This document shows positions 36,410-45,660 of a DNA stretch of 64,000 nucleotides, piece by piece; the first letter of the stretch is position 1, and every line of letters begins with the position of its first letter. The stretch comes from Amycolatopsis sp. cg9 (GTDB taxonomy: Bacteria > Actinomycetota > Actinomycetes > Mycobacteriales > Pseudonocardiaceae). Where the stretch lies: NCBI RefSeq assembly GCF_041346945.1, contig NZ_CP166850.1, positions 1,860,001-1,924,000 on the forward strand, read 5' to 3'. The notes under the pieces were generated by a model. That model was not told the origin of the DNA. It saw nothing but the letters and a program-made list of their open reading frames with translations, and ran no database searches. Both the position numbers and the translations under genes were made by a program.

Positions 36410-38968
36410 TCACTCGCCTTCGGCTTCGCCGCCCTGCTCCTCGTGGCCCGCGCCGATGCTGACCGGCGGGGCGTCCGGGACCGACGACGGCTTGCGCTCA
36501 CCGCGGAAGGTGAAGCGGGCCTGGTCGTCCTTGTCCTCCGGGTTGCCGCTCCAGCCTTCGACGTCGACCAGGATGATCTGGCCGGGCTCGACCTCGCCGA
36601 AGAGGATCTTCTCCGACAGCTGGTCCTCGATCTCGCGCTGGATCGTGCGGCGCAGCGGCCGCGCGCCCAGCACCGGGTCGAAGCCGCGCTTGGCCAGCAG
36701 CGACTTGGCCTTCTCGGTCAGCTCCAGCTCCATGTCCTTCGCGCGGAGCTGGGTCTCGACCCGGCCGATCATCAGGTCGACCATCATGATGATCTGTTCC
36801 TGCGTCAGCTGGTGGAACACGATGATGTCATCGATCCGGTTCAGGAACTCCGGGCGGAAATGCTTCTTCATTTCCTCGTTGACCTTCTGCTTCATCTTCT
36901 CGTACCGGGTGCCGGTGTCGTTGGACCCGGCGAACCCGAGCGAGACGGACTTCGAGATGTCCGACGTGCCCAGGTTGGACGTGAAGATGAGGACCGTGTT
37001 CTTGAAGTCGACCGTGCGACCCTGACCGTCGGTCAGGCGGCCGTCCTCCAGCACCTGCAGGAGCGTGTTGTAGATCTCCTGGTGCGCCTTCTCGATCTCG
37101 TCGAACAGGACCACCGAGAACGGCTTGCGCCGCACCTTCTCGGTCAGCTGCCCGCCCTCTTCGTAGCCGACGTAGCCCGGAGGGGCACCGAAGAGCCGCG
37201 AAGCGGTGTAGCGGTCGTGGAACTCGCCCATGTCGATCTGGATGAGCGCGTCGTCCTCGCCGAACAGGAACGAGGCCAGCGCCTTCGACAGCTCGGTCTT
37301 ACCGACACCGGACGGGCCGGCGAAGATGAACGAGCCCGACGGGCGCTTCGGGTCCTTCAGACCGGCGCGCGTACGGCGGATCGCCTGCGAGACGGCCTTG
37401 ACCGCGTCCTCCTGGCCGATGATGCGCTTGTGGAGCTCGTCCTCCATGCGCAGCAGCCGGGTGGTCTCCTCCTCGGTCAGCTTGAACACCGGGATGCCGG
37501 TCCAGTTGGCCAGCACCTCCGCGATCTGCTCGTCGTCGACCTCGGCGACGACGTCGAGGTCGCCGTCCTTCCACTGCTTCTCCCGCTCGCCCTTCTGGCC
37601 GAGGAGGGTCTTCTCCTCGTCACGCAGGCGGGCGGCGCGCTCGAAGTCCTGCGCGTCGATCGCGGACTCCTTGTCGCGGCGCACGTTCGCGATCTTCTCG
37701 TCGAACTCGCGCAGGTCCGGCGGCGCGGTCATCCGGCGGATGCGCATCCGGGCGCCGGCCTCGTCGATCAGGTCGATCGCCTTGTCCGGGAGGAACCGGT
37801 CGTTGATGTACCGGTCCGCCAGGGTCGCGGCGGCGACCAGCGCCGAGTCGGTGATCGAGACGCGGTGGTGCGCCTCGTACCGGTCGCGCAGGCCCTTGAG
37901 GATCTCGATCGTGTGCTCCAGCGACGGCTCGCCGACCTGGATCGGCTGGAACCGGCGCTCGAGGGCGGCGTCCTTCTCGATGTACTTGCGGTACTCCTCG
38001 AGCGTGGTCGCGCCGATCGTCTGCAGCTCACCGCGGGCGAGCATCGGCTTCAGGATCGAAGCCGCGTCGATCGCGCCCTCGGCGGCACCCGCCCCGACCA
38101 GCGTGTGCAGCTCGTCGATGAACAGGATGATGTCGCCGCGGGTCTTGATCTCCTTGAGCACCTTCTTCAGGCGCTCTTCGAAGTCACCGCGGTAGCGGGA
38201 GCCGGCGACCAGGGAGCCCAGGTCCAGCGTGTAGAGCTGCTTGTCCTTGAGCGTCTCGGGCACCTCGCCCTTGACGATGCTCTGCGCGAGGCCCTCGACG
38301 ACGGCGGTCTTGCCGACGCCGGGCTCGCCGATGAGCACCGGGTTGTTCTTGGTCCGGCGGGACAGCACCTGCATGACCCGCTCGATCTCCTTGCCGCGCC
38401 CGATGACCGGGTCGAGCTTGCCCTCGCGGGCGAGCACGGTCATGTTGCGGCCGAACTGGTCGAGGACCAGCGACGACGACGGGGTGCCCTCACCGCGACC
38501 GGAACCGGTTTCGGTGGACTCCTTGCCGCCCTGGTAGCCCGAGAGCAGCTGCAGCACCTGCTGGCGGACCCGGTTGAGGTCCGCACCCAGCTTGACCAGC
38601 ACCTGCGCGGCGACGCCCTCGCCCTCGCGGATCAGGCCCAGCAGGATGTGCTCGGTGCCGATGTAGTTGTGGCCGAGCTGCAGCGCTTCGCGCAGCGACA
38701 GCTCCAGCACCTTCTTGGCGCGCGGCGTGAACGGGATGTGCCCGCTCGGCGCCTGCTGGCCCTGGCCGATGATCTCTTCGACCTGCTGGCGCACGCCCTC
38801 CAGGGCGATGCCCAGCGACTCCAGCGCCTTGGCGGCGACACCCTCACCCTCGTGGATCAGACCCAGGAGGATGTGCTCGGTGCCGATGTAGTTGTGGTTG
38901 AGCATCCTGGCCTCTTCTTGAGCCAGGACGACCACCCGCCTCGCGCGGTCGGTGAACCTCTCAAACAT
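36410..38968 (-). CDS. clpC: ATP-dependent Clp protease ATP-binding subunit ClpC
   Basis: An 852-residue unfoldase, the positional and length counterpart of mycobacterial ClpC1, from ATG 38968 with gaggGAG upstream. The duplicated N-terminal domain shows twice as [13 protein letters not shown]. The first AAA module has GEPGVGKT and a UVR/coiled middle domain ([11 protein letters not shown]). The second AAA module has GPSGVGKT, the sensor/arginine regions and a [11 protein letters not shown]alker B. It feeds unfolded proteins to ClpP1P2. It is transcribed alone and ended by a strong hairpin. Confidence 0.97.
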   Translation of the reverse strand: MFERFTDRARRVVVLAQEEARMLNHNYIGTEHILLGLIHEGEGVAAKALESLGIALEGVRQQVEEIIGQGQQAPSGHIPFTPRAKKVLELSLREALQLGHNYIGTEHILLGLIREGEGVAAQVLVKLGADLNRVRQQVLQLLSGYQGGKESTETGSGRGEGTPSSSLVLDQFGRNMTVLAREGKLDPVIGRGKEIERVMQVLSRRTKNNPVLIGEPGVGKTAVVEGLAQSIVKGEVPETLKDKQLYTLDLGSLVAGSRYRGDFEERLKKVLKEIKTRGDIILFIDELHTLVGAGAAEGAIDAASILKPMLARGELQTIGATTLEEYRKYIEKDAALERRFQPIQVGEPSLEHTIEILKGLRDRYEAHHRVSITDSALVAAATLADRYINDRFLPDKAIDLIDEAGARMRIRRMTAPPDLREFDEKIANVRRDKESAIDAQDFERAARLRDEEKTLLGQKGEREKQWKDGDLDVVAEVDDEQIAEVLANWTGIPVFKLTEEETTRLLRMEDELHKRIIGQEDAVKAVSQAIRRTRAGLKDPKRPSGSFIFAGPSGVGKTELSKALASFLFGEDDALIQIDMGEFHDRYTASRLFGAPPGYVGYEEGGQLTEKVRRKPFSVVLFDEIEKAHQEIYNTLLQVLEDGRLTDGQGRTVDFKNTVLIFTSNLGTSDISKSVSLGFAGSNDTGTRYEKMKQKVNEEMKKHFRPEFLNRIDDIIVFHQLTQEQIIMMVDLMIGRVETQLRAKDMELELTEKAKSLLAKRGFDPVLGARPLRRTIQREIEDQLSEKILFGEVEPGQIILVDVEGWSGNPEDKDDQARFTFRGERKPSSVPDAPPVSIGAGHEEQGGEAEGE

Positions 38969-39290
38969 GTGCACTCCCTCGACTGCTGCGCCGGCGGCCC
39001 GTTTCCATCGTGCTTTCACCGCGATGGATTCAGCACCGTGAGACCACTCTAGTAGCCAAGTGGTCGCGCTGGCGTACCACTACGGCTGACAGTGGCCTTT
39101 TCCGCACCCGGACGTGGCATCTCCCGGGTGCTCCCATCTTCATGTTGCCCTGCACCTTTACGTCAAGCCCAACGTGCGGACGGCCGCCCGGATTCCGCCA
39201 TCCGCGCGGTGTCCGCTCACCGCGAACAGTCCGCAACCTGGGAGTGCCGGATCACGGCGCCACCCGATTGGCGCAGTCGCCGTCTGCCTG
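38969..39290. other. clpC upstream region without a gene
   Basis: About 320 bp between clpC and the iron box. It must hold the clpC promoter. I see a weak dyad gtggt/accac (39060-39080) around tcgcgctggcgt that loosely recalls a ClgR site, but not well enough to call. Short reading frames here do not show coding bias. Confidence 0.4.
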
Positions 39291-39309
39291 TAAGGTTAGG
39301 CACGCCTAA
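39291..39309 (+). promoter_or_regulatory. IdeR/DmdR-type iron box
   Basis: The 19-mer taaggttaggcacgcctaa matches the DtxR-family consensus (TTAGGTTAGGCTAACCTAA) at 15 of 19 positions. It lies 28 bp before the TTG start of the FhuF-like gene, so iron-replete repression of that gene is likely. Confidence 0.8.
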
Positions 39310-39337
39310 TCCACTACGGCTGCGAGGAGGGCCGCGG

Positions 39338-40162
39338 TTGAACCAGCAGCGGTCCTTCAGCGACGCACGCGAGGTCGGAGACGGCCTCGCGTCGTCGTTG
39401 CGGCGGGTCTCCGGCCGCCAGGAGCGCACCGAGCTGCGCCGCGACGTCCCGGCGGGCTGGATCCGCTGCTCGGAGCTGCTGGAGACGCCCGCGTACTTCG
39501 ACGAGTGGCGCGGCCTGCTCGGCGACTGGCTGCTGCGCGAGCACGACGCGACGCCGCCCCGGACCACGGCCAGCTGGGTGATGACGTGGTATCTGCACGT
39601 CCCGGCGTACGTCGGCGCGCTGCTGCTGCACCACGAGCGCCGGGTGCCGTCGCTGAAGCCGGTGGAGCTGGCGTTCCGGCTGGCCGACGACCGCCCGCAC
39701 CCCGACGGCATGGCCGTGCTGGGTGACGCGTTCCACTGCCTGCCCACCGACCCCGGTTCCGCCCGCCCGGAGGCCACCGTGGTGCGCGACGAGCGCGCGC
39801 TGGCGGCAGTGCTGCGAGCGCGTTACCTGGCTCACGCGGCCCAGTTCGTCCGGGCGTACGCGCCGGTCAGCAGGCTCGGCAAGCGGATGCTCTGGGCGGC
39901 GGCGACGGACGCGCTGGAGAACTCGCTGTGGTGGGCGGGCCGCCAGGGCGGCACGCCGGAAGCGGAGGGCGCGGGCGTCGCCGACGCGGCGCTGGTCCTC
40001 GACGCGCGCTACCCGCCCCTGACGTCGGCGTCGACGTTGCGCCTGGCGGAGGGCCCCGACGGCCACCGCGAGTGGACGCGGCGCCGCGAGAGCTGCTGCT
40101 TCTCCTACCTGCTCCCGGCCGAGTCGGAGTGCGACGGCTGCCCACGCACCTGCTCCCGCTGA
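39338..40162 (+). CDS. FhuF-like ferric-siderophore reductase
   Basis: A 274-residue protein. The start is TTG 39338, fixed by gaggagg (39323-39329). The C-terminus carries the FhuF-type iron-sulphur motif C-C-x10-C-x2-C (SCCFSYLLPAESECDGCPRT), which binds a [2Fe-2S] cluster. The rest is helical and rich in Trp and Arg. It would reduce ferric iron bound to siderophores after uptake, in the cytoplasm. The iron box directly upstream supports this. No siderophore biosynthesis or transport genes are adjacent. Confidence 0.82.
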   Translation: MNQQRSFSDAREVGDGLASSLRRVSGRQERTELRRDVPAGWIRCSELLETPAYFDEWRGLLGDWLLREHDATPPRTTASWVMTWYLHVPAYVGALLLHHERRVPSLKPVELAFRLADDRPHPDGMAVLGDAFHCLPTDPGSARPEATVVRDERALAAVLRARYLAHAAQFVRAYAPVSRLGKRMLWAAATDALENSLWWAGRQGGTPEAEGAGVADAALVLDARYPPLTSASTLRLAEGPDGHREWTRRRESCCFSYLLPAESECDGCPRTCSR

Positions 40163-40171
40163 CCCAGAGCA

Positions 40172-40250
40172 CCCCAATGTGGCGTTCGGTGCGTCCAGCG
40201 CACCCAATGTGGCGTTCGGTGCGTCTGACGCAACCAACGCCACATTGGGG
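40172..40250. repeat. Two-unit 30-bp repeat capped by an inverted copy
   Basis: Two direct units with aatgtggcgt at 40176 and 40206 (30-bp period) are followed by one inverted copy, aacgccacattgggg at 40236-40250. That copy is the exact reverse complement of 40172-40186. It fills the gap between convergent genes, so it can act as a terminator. The same family occurs at 50527-50665 with four units. Confidence 0.75.
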
Positions 40251-40258
40251 CGCGTCGG

Positions 40259-40825
40259 TCAGGGCGTCCAGAACGGGTTGCGGCCCGAAGCGCCCAGCGC
40301 CCGGTCCAGCGCCGACGCCTCGGCGGGCACGGGCACCTCGGGCCCGTAGACGCCCATCGAGCGTGCCTGCTCGCCCATCAGCACCGCGGACTCGTACACC
40401 GCCGTCGCCGCTTCGGGTGCGACAGCGAGCTCCTGGTCGCTCGCCCGGGCCAGGTCCCAGCCGTGCAGCACGAACTCGCCGAGCACCATGTCGCCGACCA
40501 CCGAGGCCGGCAGCTGCGTCGTCCCCAGCGCCGTCACGCCGGTCCACGCCGACGGCGTGCCGAAGACGTCCACGAGCGTCTCGGTCTGCTTCTCCAGCGC
40601 CGCGCGCCAGTCTTCGCCGACCAGCGCCGACTCGGCCTCGGCGCCGCCGGGCGGCGGGTCCTCGCGCCGGCCCGCGGCCAGCAGCCACGGGCCCCAGTAC
40701 AAGAGGTGGTTCAGCAGCCCGCGGACGTCGTACCCGGCGCACGGCGTCGGCGCGGTCAGCTCGGTCACCGCGGTGGCGACCCGGAGGAATTCGGCCGCGG
40801 CGGGCCGCAGCAGCTCGGCAGTCAT
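40259..40825 (-). CDS. TIGR03086-type DinB-like metal-binding protein
   Basis: A 188-residue four-helix protein from ATG 40825. The N-terminal helix ends in APTPCAGYDVRGLLNHLLYW, the hallmark of the TIGR03086 group of the mycothiol-dependent maleylpyruvate isomerase/DinB superfamily, with metal His in LNHLL. A second His is in FVLHGWDLARA. These proteins may bind a divalent metal and use mycothiol, but no reaction is known for this subgroup. Confidence 0.78.
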   Translation of the reverse strand: MTAELLRPAAAEFLRVATAVTELTAPTPCAGYDVRGLLNHLLYWGPWLLAAGRREDPPPGGAEAESALVGEDWRAALEKQTETLVDVFGTPSAWTGVTALGTTQLPASVVGDMVLGEFVLHGWDLARASDQELAVAPEAATAVYESAVLMGEQARSMGVYGPEVPVPAEASALDRALGASGRNPFWTP

Positions 40826-40883
40826 GCCGGAGAGCAAAGCCGGTGCCCGCCGTCCCGTCTTGGACGAACGCGACAGCTACCGT

Positions 40884-41720
40884 GTGACCGTGGCGCACCG
40901 GATCCCGCGCGGCATCGTGGCCGAGGCCACCGCGCGCACGATGTTCACGCTGACCAGGCACCCACCCGCACCCGCGCTGGCGGACTTCGTCGACTACCAC
41001 TGGGTCCTGCGCTGGGACCGCCGCGGCGAACCACCGTACGAGCAGCGGGTGCTGCCGAACCTCGCGGTGCACGCGACGTTCTTCCCCGGCGCGGCCGGCG
41101 GCTCCGGCGTCTTCGGGCCGGCGCACGACGTCTTTTCGCACCGGTTGTCGGGCCGCGTGCAGGGCTTGGGCGTGCGTTTCCGGCCCGGGTGCTTCCGCGC
41201 GTTCCTCGGCGGCCCGGTGAGTGACATCGCCGACCGATCCGTCCCGCTCACGGACGTTTTCGGGCCGGCGGCCACCCGGGCCGCGGAATCGGTGCGCACG
41301 GCGGCCGACGACGCGCAAATGGTCCGTGCGATCGACAACTTGCTGATCGCAAATCCGGTACGGCTCTCCCCGGCCGCGCGACAAGCCGCCGATGCGGTGG
41401 AATCAATCGCGCGTGATCCGGGAATTACCCGGGTGGTGCAACTGTGCGCGGATACTGGACTAACCACCCGGTCCATCCAGCGGCTGTTCGCCGAACACGT
41501 CGGCTGCCCGCCCAAGTGGGCGATCCGGATATACCGCCTCAACGACGCTGCGCAGCGGTTGGTCACGGAAGGACAACCGGATTACGCCGGACTGGCGGTT
41601 CGACTGGGCTATAGCGACCAGTCGCACTTCATCCGCGATTTCCGGACGGTGACCGGCCAGTCGCCTGCCGAGTACGCCCGAAGGGCGCGCGCGACCGAAC
41701 CGGACAGAGATCGGACATGA
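40884..41720 (+). CDS. AraC-family transcriptional regulator
   Basis: A protein of about 278 residues. The start is probably GTG 40884 or 40890; no strong ribosome binding site decides. The N-terminal 170 residues form a DUF6597-type sensing domain (PALADFVDYHWVLRWD, FPGAAGG, GVRFRPGCFRAFLG). The C-terminal 100 residues hold two helix-turn-helices (VVQLCADTGLTTRSIQRLF and AVRLGYSDQSHFIRDFR). It binds DNA as a monomer or dimer on sensing an unknown effector. It ends just before the palindrome shared with lsr2. Confidence 0.85.
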   Translation: MTVAHRIPRGIVAEATARTMFTLTRHPPAPALADFVDYHWVLRWDRRGEPPYEQRVLPNLAVHATFFPGAAGGSGVFGPAHDVFSHRLSGRVQGLGVRFRPGCFRAFLGGPVSDIADRSVPLTDVFGPAATRAAESVRTAADDAQMVRAIDNLLIANPVRLSPAARQAADAVESIARDPGITRVVQLCADTGLTTRSIQRLFAEHVGCPPKWAIRIYRLNDAAQRLVTEGQPDYAGLAVRLGYSDQSHFIRDFRTVTGQSPAEYARRARATEPDRDRT

Positions 41721-41726
41721 AGAAAG

Positions 41727-41750
41727 CCGCCGGGCGAATTCGCCCGGCGG
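41727..41750. terminator. Perfect 24-nt palindrome, bidirectional terminator
   Basis: The sequence ccgccgggcgaa (41727-41738) is followed directly by its reverse complement. It lies between the convergent araC-type gene and lsr2. On the minus strand the next bases are ctttcttc, a pyrimidine run typical of an lsr2 terminator. Confidence 0.75.
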
Positions 41751-41837
41751 CCACCGCTGAAAGCCCGCGTCGAAGAAGTCGTCGAACCGGTGCGGGGATC
41801 GCCGCTGGTCAGCGACCCCACCCGAGGTGAACGTTCC

Positions 41838-42188
41838 TCAGTTCTTCTTGTGGTAGGCCTCGACGACCTCGGAGGGGATCCGGCCCCGGTCCGAAACCGC
41901 GTAACCGTTCTTGCGCGCCCAAGCGCGAATGGCCTGGTTCTGCTCGCGGTCGACCGCGGCCGGGCGGGCCGATCCCTTGCCCGAGACCGGACGCACGGAA
42001 GCGCGCTTGCGGCCGCCCGCGCGACGCGCGTGCTCGACATACTGGGCGAGGGCGTCCCGCAGCTCCTCGGCGTTTTCCGAGGAGAGATCGATCTGGTAGC
42101 TGACGCCGTCCAAACCGAACTCGACGGTCTCTTCGGCCTCGCTGCCGTCCAGGTCGTCGACCAGCGAGACGAGCACCTTCTGCGCCAT
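41838..42188 (-). CDS. lsr2: Nucleoid-associated protein Lsr2
   Basis: A 116-residue DNA-bridging protein from ATG 42188 with caggaggaaac upstream. The N-terminal dimerisation domain ([20 protein letters not shown]) is followed by a basic linker. The DNA-binding domain [19 protein letters not shown] contains the R-G-R AT-hook-like grip. Lsr2 silences AT-rich and horizontally acquired DNA in actinobacteria. Gene order clpC - lsr2 - lysS is as in mycobacteria, although here iron and regulator genes are inserted. Confidence 0.96.
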   Translation of the reverse strand: MAQKVLVSLVDDLDGSEAEETVEFGLDGVSYQIDLSSENAEELRDALAQYVEHARRAGGRKRASVRPVSGKGSARPAAVDREQNQAIRAWARKNGYAVSDRGRIPSEVVEAYHKKN

Positions 42189-42335
42189 CTGTTTCCTCCT
42201 GCGGGGCTTACTCAATGATCTGGTGACGGGGCGAGCCCCGGGGACAGAAGACTTTGTCTAGAACATTAGTACCCGCTCCGGGAGTGCAGCGCAAATCTCT
42301 ATGCGATAACTGACCGCTATCCTCACACGGGCGGG

Positions 42336-43847
42336 TTATTCCGGACGTACCAGCGGGAAGAGGATCGTCTCCCGGATACCGAGCCCGGTCAGCGCCATGA
42401 GCAGCCGGTCGATCCCCATTCCGACGCCGCCGCTCGGGGGCATTCCGTACTCCAGGGCCCGCAGGAAATCCTCGTCCAGCCGCATGGCTTCGCTATCACC
42501 CTGCGCGGCCAGCAGCGACTGTTCGGTGAGCCGTTCCCGTTCGACGACCGGATCGACCAGCTCGGAGTATCCGGTGGCGAGTTCGAATCCGCGCACGTAG
42601 AGGTCCCACTTCTCGGCCACCCCCGCCCGCGAGCGGTGCTGCCTCGTCAATGGCGACGTCTCCAGCGGAAAATCACGGACAAACGTCGGTGCGTGCAGGT
42701 GATCTCCGACGAGGTGTTCCCACAGTTCCTCGACGAGCTTCCCGTGCCCGAGCTTCGGGTCCACTTCGAGGCCCCTGGCCTGCGCGAATCCGTGCAGTTT
42801 GGCGGCGGGCGTCTCCGGCGTCACCTCTTCGCCGAGGGAATCGGACAACGACTCGTACATTCCGAGTGTGGTCCATTCGCCGGAGAGGTCGTACTCCGAA
42901 CCGTCGGGCAGCGTGACGACCTGGGTGTCCAGCACGGCCTGCGCGGCCTCCTGGATCAGCTCCCGCGTCATCACGGCGTTGGTGTCGTAAGTCGCGTACG
43001 CCTCGTAGTACTCGAGCATCGCGAACTCCGGCGAGTGCGAAGAGTCGCTGCCCTCGTTCCGGAAGTTGCGGTTGATCTCGAAGACCTTTTCGATGCCGCC
43101 GACGACGCAGCGCTTGAGGTAGAGCTCCGGCGCGATCCGCAGGAACAGCTCCATGTCGAAGGCGTTCGACCGCGTGACGAACGGGCGGGCCGCGGCGCCG
43201 CCGTGCAGCGTCTGCAGCATCGGCGTCTCGACCTCGGTGAACCCGCGGCGGTGGAACGACTCCCGCAGCGACCGGACCACGCCGGCGCGGGTGCGCACGA
43301 CGTCCCGCGCGCGCGGGCGCATGATGAGGTCGACGTAGCGCTGGCGGATCCGCGTTTCCTCGGCGAGTTCCTTGTGCGCGTTGGGCAGCGGGCGCAGCGC
43401 CTTCGACGTGAGGCGCCAGGCGTCGGCCATCACGGACAGCTCGCCGCGCTTGGACGTGATGACCTCGCCCCGCACGAACACGTGGTCGCCGAGGTCGACG
43501 TCGGCCTTCCACGCCGCCAGCGCGTCTTCCCCGACCTTCGCCAGGCTGATCATCGCCTGCAGCTCGGTGCCGTCGCCCTCGCGGAGGCTGGCGAAGCAGA
43601 GTTTGCCGGTGTTGCGCAGGAACATGACCCGGCCGGTGACGCCGACGACCTCGCCGGTGGCGGTGTCGACGGGCAGCCCTTCGTGCGCCGCGCGCACTTC
43701 GGCCAGCGAATGCGTGCGGGGTACCTCGACCGGGTAGGGATCGATGCCCTCGGCGAGGATCCGGTCGCGCTTCTCCCGGCGCACCCGCATCTGCTCCGGC
43801 AGTTCGTCTTCGGCGGGCTCGCTGGTGGAAGCGGGGTTTTCGGTCAT
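42336..43847 (-). CDS. lysS: Lysyl-tRNA synthetase, class II
   Basis: A 503-residue class II enzyme from ATG 43847. The anticodon-binding OB fold is at about residues 60-165. Class II motif 1 follows ([20 protein letters not shown]), then motif 2 ([13 protein letters not shown]) and motif 3 ([15 protein letters not shown]) near the C-terminus. It charges tRNA-Lys with lysine. It sits upstream of lsr2 on the same strand with 147 bp between, which must hold the lsr2 promoter. Confidence 0.97.
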   Translation of the reverse strand: MTENPASTSEPAEDELPEQMRVRREKRDRILAEGIDPYPVEVPRTHSLAEVRAAHEGLPVDTATGEVVGVTGRVMFLRNTGKLCFASLREGDGTELQAMISLAKVGEDALAAWKADVDLGDHVFVRGEVITSKRGELSVMADAWRLTSKALRPLPNAHKELAEETRIRQRYVDLIMRPRARDVVRTRAGVVRSLRESFHRRGFTEVETPMLQTLHGGAAARPFVTRSNAFDMELFLRIAPELYLKRCVVGGIEKVFEINRNFRNEGSDSSHSPEFAMLEYYEAYATYDTNAVMTRELIQEAAQAVLDTQVVTLPDGSEYDLSGEWTTLGMYESLSDSLGEEVTPETPAAKLHGFAQARGLEVDPKLGHGKLVEELWEHLVGDHLHAPTFVRDFPLETSPLTRQHRSRAGVAEKWDLYVRGFELATGYSELVDPVVERERLTEQSLLAAQGDSEAMRLDEDFLRALEYGMPPSGGVGMGIDRLLMALTGLGIRETILFPLVRPE

Positions 43848-43923
43848 GGCCCATAGGGTACGAACCCCGCCGCGCGCTACGCCAACCGGATTACCTTTAC
43901 TTTCCTTCCATTAACCTGGCCCG

Positions 43924-44676
43924 GTGAGTGATCCCACACGCGCCCGCCGGGCTTCTTCCTTCGGCAGCCGGGCCGCCGCGTACGCCGAGCACCGGCCCGA
44001 TTACCCGCGGGCAGCGATCGAGTGGGGCCTTTCCGGGGCCACCGGAACCCCGCGCCGGGTCCTCGATCTCGGCGCCGGAACGGGCAAACTGACCCTCGGC
44101 CTCACCGCGCTCGGCCTCGACGTCACCGCCGTCGAACCCGACGCGGAAATGCGCGCGGAACTGGCGCGGCGGGTGCCGTCGGCGACGTCGCTGCCCGGCC
44201 GGGCGGAACGGATTCCGGTGCCCGACGCCGGGGTCGACGCGGTGTTCGTCGGCCAGGCGTTCCATTGGTTCGACGTACCGGCCGCGATGACGGAGATCGG
44301 GCGGGTGCTGCGCCCCGGTGGCGTGCTGGTGCCGTTGTGGAACTACGAAGACGAATCGGTGCCGTGGGTGGCGGAGTTCACCGAACTGGGCCGCGACGGC
44401 GCCCGCAAGCCGGCTTCGACCGACGATTTGCGGGCGGTGGCGCACCCGGCGTTCGAGCCGTTCGAAGACGAACGGTTTCACCATGTGCAACGGCGCACGG
44501 CGGAGAGCCTGGTGGAAACGATCGCGACGTATTCCCTCGTGATCGTCTCGGACCCGGCTGAGTCGTCGGCGCTCTTGACGCGGCTTCGCGAGTTTCTCGC
44601 CGCGAATCCGGCGACCGCGAACGGCGAGTTCGACCTGCCGTTGATCACGTGGGGACTGCGCACCCGTCGCCGGTAG
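43924..44676 (+). CDS. Class I SAM-dependent methyltransferase
   Basis: A 250-residue protein starting at GTG 43924. The Rossmann methyltransferase motifs are clear: motif I RVLDLGAGTGKLTLGL at about residues 45-60, the acidic strand VTAVEPDAEMRAEL, and motif IV-like VDAVFVGQAFHWFD. The N-terminal segment SFGSRAAAYAEHRPDYP is typical of small-molecule methyltransferases. Substrate unknown. It diverges from lysS and is followed 47 bp later by the guanidine riboswitch. Confidence 0.85.
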   Translation: MSDPTRARRASSFGSRAAAYAEHRPDYPRAAIEWGLSGATGTPRRVLDLGAGTGKLTLGLTALGLDVTAVEPDAEMRAELARRVPSATSLPGRAERIPVPDAGVDAVFVGQAFHWFDVPAAMTEIGRVLRPGGVLVPLWNYEDESVPWVAEFTELGRDGARKPASTDDLRAVAHPAFEPFEDERFHHVQRRTAESLVETIATYSLVIVSDPAESSALLTRLREFLAANPATANGEFDLPLITWGLRTRRR

Positions 44677-44723
44677 CTTTACCGCGTGCTAGCTTCGGAA
44701 GTGGCCCCGCGTCCGCGGCGGCC

Positions 44724-44763
44724 CCGGACGAGCGCGTCGTACCCGGTCAGGACAAGACGGCGC
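44724..44763 (+). ncRNA. Guanidine-III (ykkC-III) riboswitch
   Basis: The 40-nt block begins ccggacgagcgcgtcgt and continues acccggtcaggacaagacgg. It matches the conserved core of the ykkC-III class as I remember it from Thermobifida, including the AGGACAAGACGGCGC tail that forms the pseudoknot. The 3' edge overlaps a hairpin, cgcagtg (44761-44767) with cactgcg (44776-44782), a likely expression platform placed ahead of the weak site aaagg and ATG 44794. Guanidine binding should turn on the exporter gene. Confidence 0.9.
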
Positions 44764-44793
44764 AGTGGTTCCACACACTGCGAAAGGCTCGTC

Positions 44794-45108
44794 ATGTCCT
44801 GGTTCGTCCTCGTCCTGTCCGGAGTGTTCGAAACGATCTGGGCGGCCGCGCTCGGCGCGTCCAAGGGGTTCTCCCGCCCGGTTCCCACGGTGACGTTCGT
44901 GCTCGCGCTCGCGCTGAGCATGGGCGGCCTGGCGTACGCACTCCGGGAGATTCCGCTCGGTACCGGTTACGCGATCTGGGTCGGCATCGGCACGATCGGC
45001 ACGGTGACGTACGGCATGCTCGCCCTCGGCGACCCGGCAACGGCCGCGCGGATCACCTGCCTCGTGTTGATCGTCGCGGGTGTCGTGGGGCTGAAACTGC
45101 TGCATTGA
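44794..45108 (+). CDS. gdx: Guanidinium exporter Gdx (SugE-type SMR protein)
   Basis: A 104-residue small multidrug resistance family protein with four membrane helices. It carries the residues that mark the guanidinium-exporter branch: central Glu13, Trp16, the segment GTGYAIWVGIG, and the C-terminal GLKL with Lys101. The dual-topology homodimer exchanges protons for guanidinium. The upstream guanidine-III riboswitch fixes both the start codon and the physiological substrate. Polyspecific QacE-type activity is therefore unlikely. Confidence 0.92.
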   Translation: MSWFVLVLSGVFETIWAAALGASKGFSRPVPTVTFVLALALSMGGLAYALREIPLGTGYAIWVGIGTIGTVTYGMLALGDPATAARITCLVLIVAGVVGLKLLH

Positions 45109-45141
45109 CCTCGATCAAGGTCGAGGTCCGATACTGGCGCG

Positions 45142-45546
45142 ATGAGCCGGAAACCCTTGGGGCGAGCGCTGATCTCGCTGACTTCCCTTCTGACGGCGGT
45201 GGGCCCGTACCGCGCCGACTGGAACGAGACCCACGTGTACAACCCCGCGTGGCCACCGCACGCGAAGTTCCACAACGGCCAGACGATGAGCCTCGGACTG
45301 GCACTGGGCGCCACCAGCTTGTGGCAACTGTGGCGGCCGTTTTCGGGCCGGACCGGTCTCGACGCGGGGGCCGTGCTGGCGTCGCTGTACTGGGTGACGC
45401 AGATTTCGGCGCTGGCGTACCCGGGATCTCGCGCGGTCGATCCCCCGGGGAACGCGCGGTTCCCGCAGGCGAAGGTGGCCTTCCCGGCGCTGGCGGTTAC
45501 GGCGCTCGGGTGGGTGCTCGAGCGCCGCAGGCTGGCCCGGGGCTGA
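45142..45546 (+). CDS. Small membrane protein (DUF6640-like)
   Basis: A 134-residue protein from ATG 45142, 33 bp after gdx. Three or four membrane helices are visible (ALISLTSLLTAVGPY, MSLGLALGATSLWQLW, AGAVLASLYWVTQISALAY, AFPALAVTALGWVL). The soluble loop between the first two has ADWNETHVYNPAWPPHAKFH, a His/Trp-rich motif that may bind a metal or substrate. I place it in the DUF6640 group by this motif. Function unknown. It may be cotranscribed with gdx. Confidence 0.6.
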   Translation: MSRKPLGRALISLTSLLTAVGPYRADWNETHVYNPAWPPHAKFHNGQTMSLGLALGATSLWQLWRPFSGRTGLDAGAVLASLYWVTQISALAYPGSRAVDPPGNARFPQAKVAFPALAVTALGWVLERRRLARG

Positions 45547-45561
45547 CCGACGGCCGCGGCT

Positions 45562-45614
45562 GTCGCGAATGACTCATTGGGGGCGTTGGAGGTCCCGAAT
45601 GAGTCATTCGCGAC
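45562..45614. terminator. Long inverted repeat after the gdx unit
   Basis: Perfect 17-bp arms, gtcgcgaatgactcatt (45562-45578) and its reverse complement (45598-45614), are separated by 19 bp. The right arm region, cgaatgagtcattcg, is itself a 15-base palindrome. It begins 16 bp past the stop of the membrane-protein gene and is a likely terminator. Confidence 0.6.
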
Positions 45615-45660
45615 CTCGGTCCGCCCGCTCGGGCCGCTGGACCGCCCCGGATTGTGCCTG

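Noticed and set aside
36395..39052. An 885-codon plus-strand frame opposite clpC
   Set aside because: Composition is Leu/Arg/Asp/His-rich antisense of ClpC; no motif.
39060..39080. Possible ClgR operator upstream of clpC
   Set aside because: Only five paired bases at each end and the wrong spacing for the CGC-n-GCG core; not strong enough to call.
42189..42335. Possible structured RNA between lsr2 and lysS
   Set aside because: Only short, imperfect dyads are present; it reads as an ordinary promoter region.
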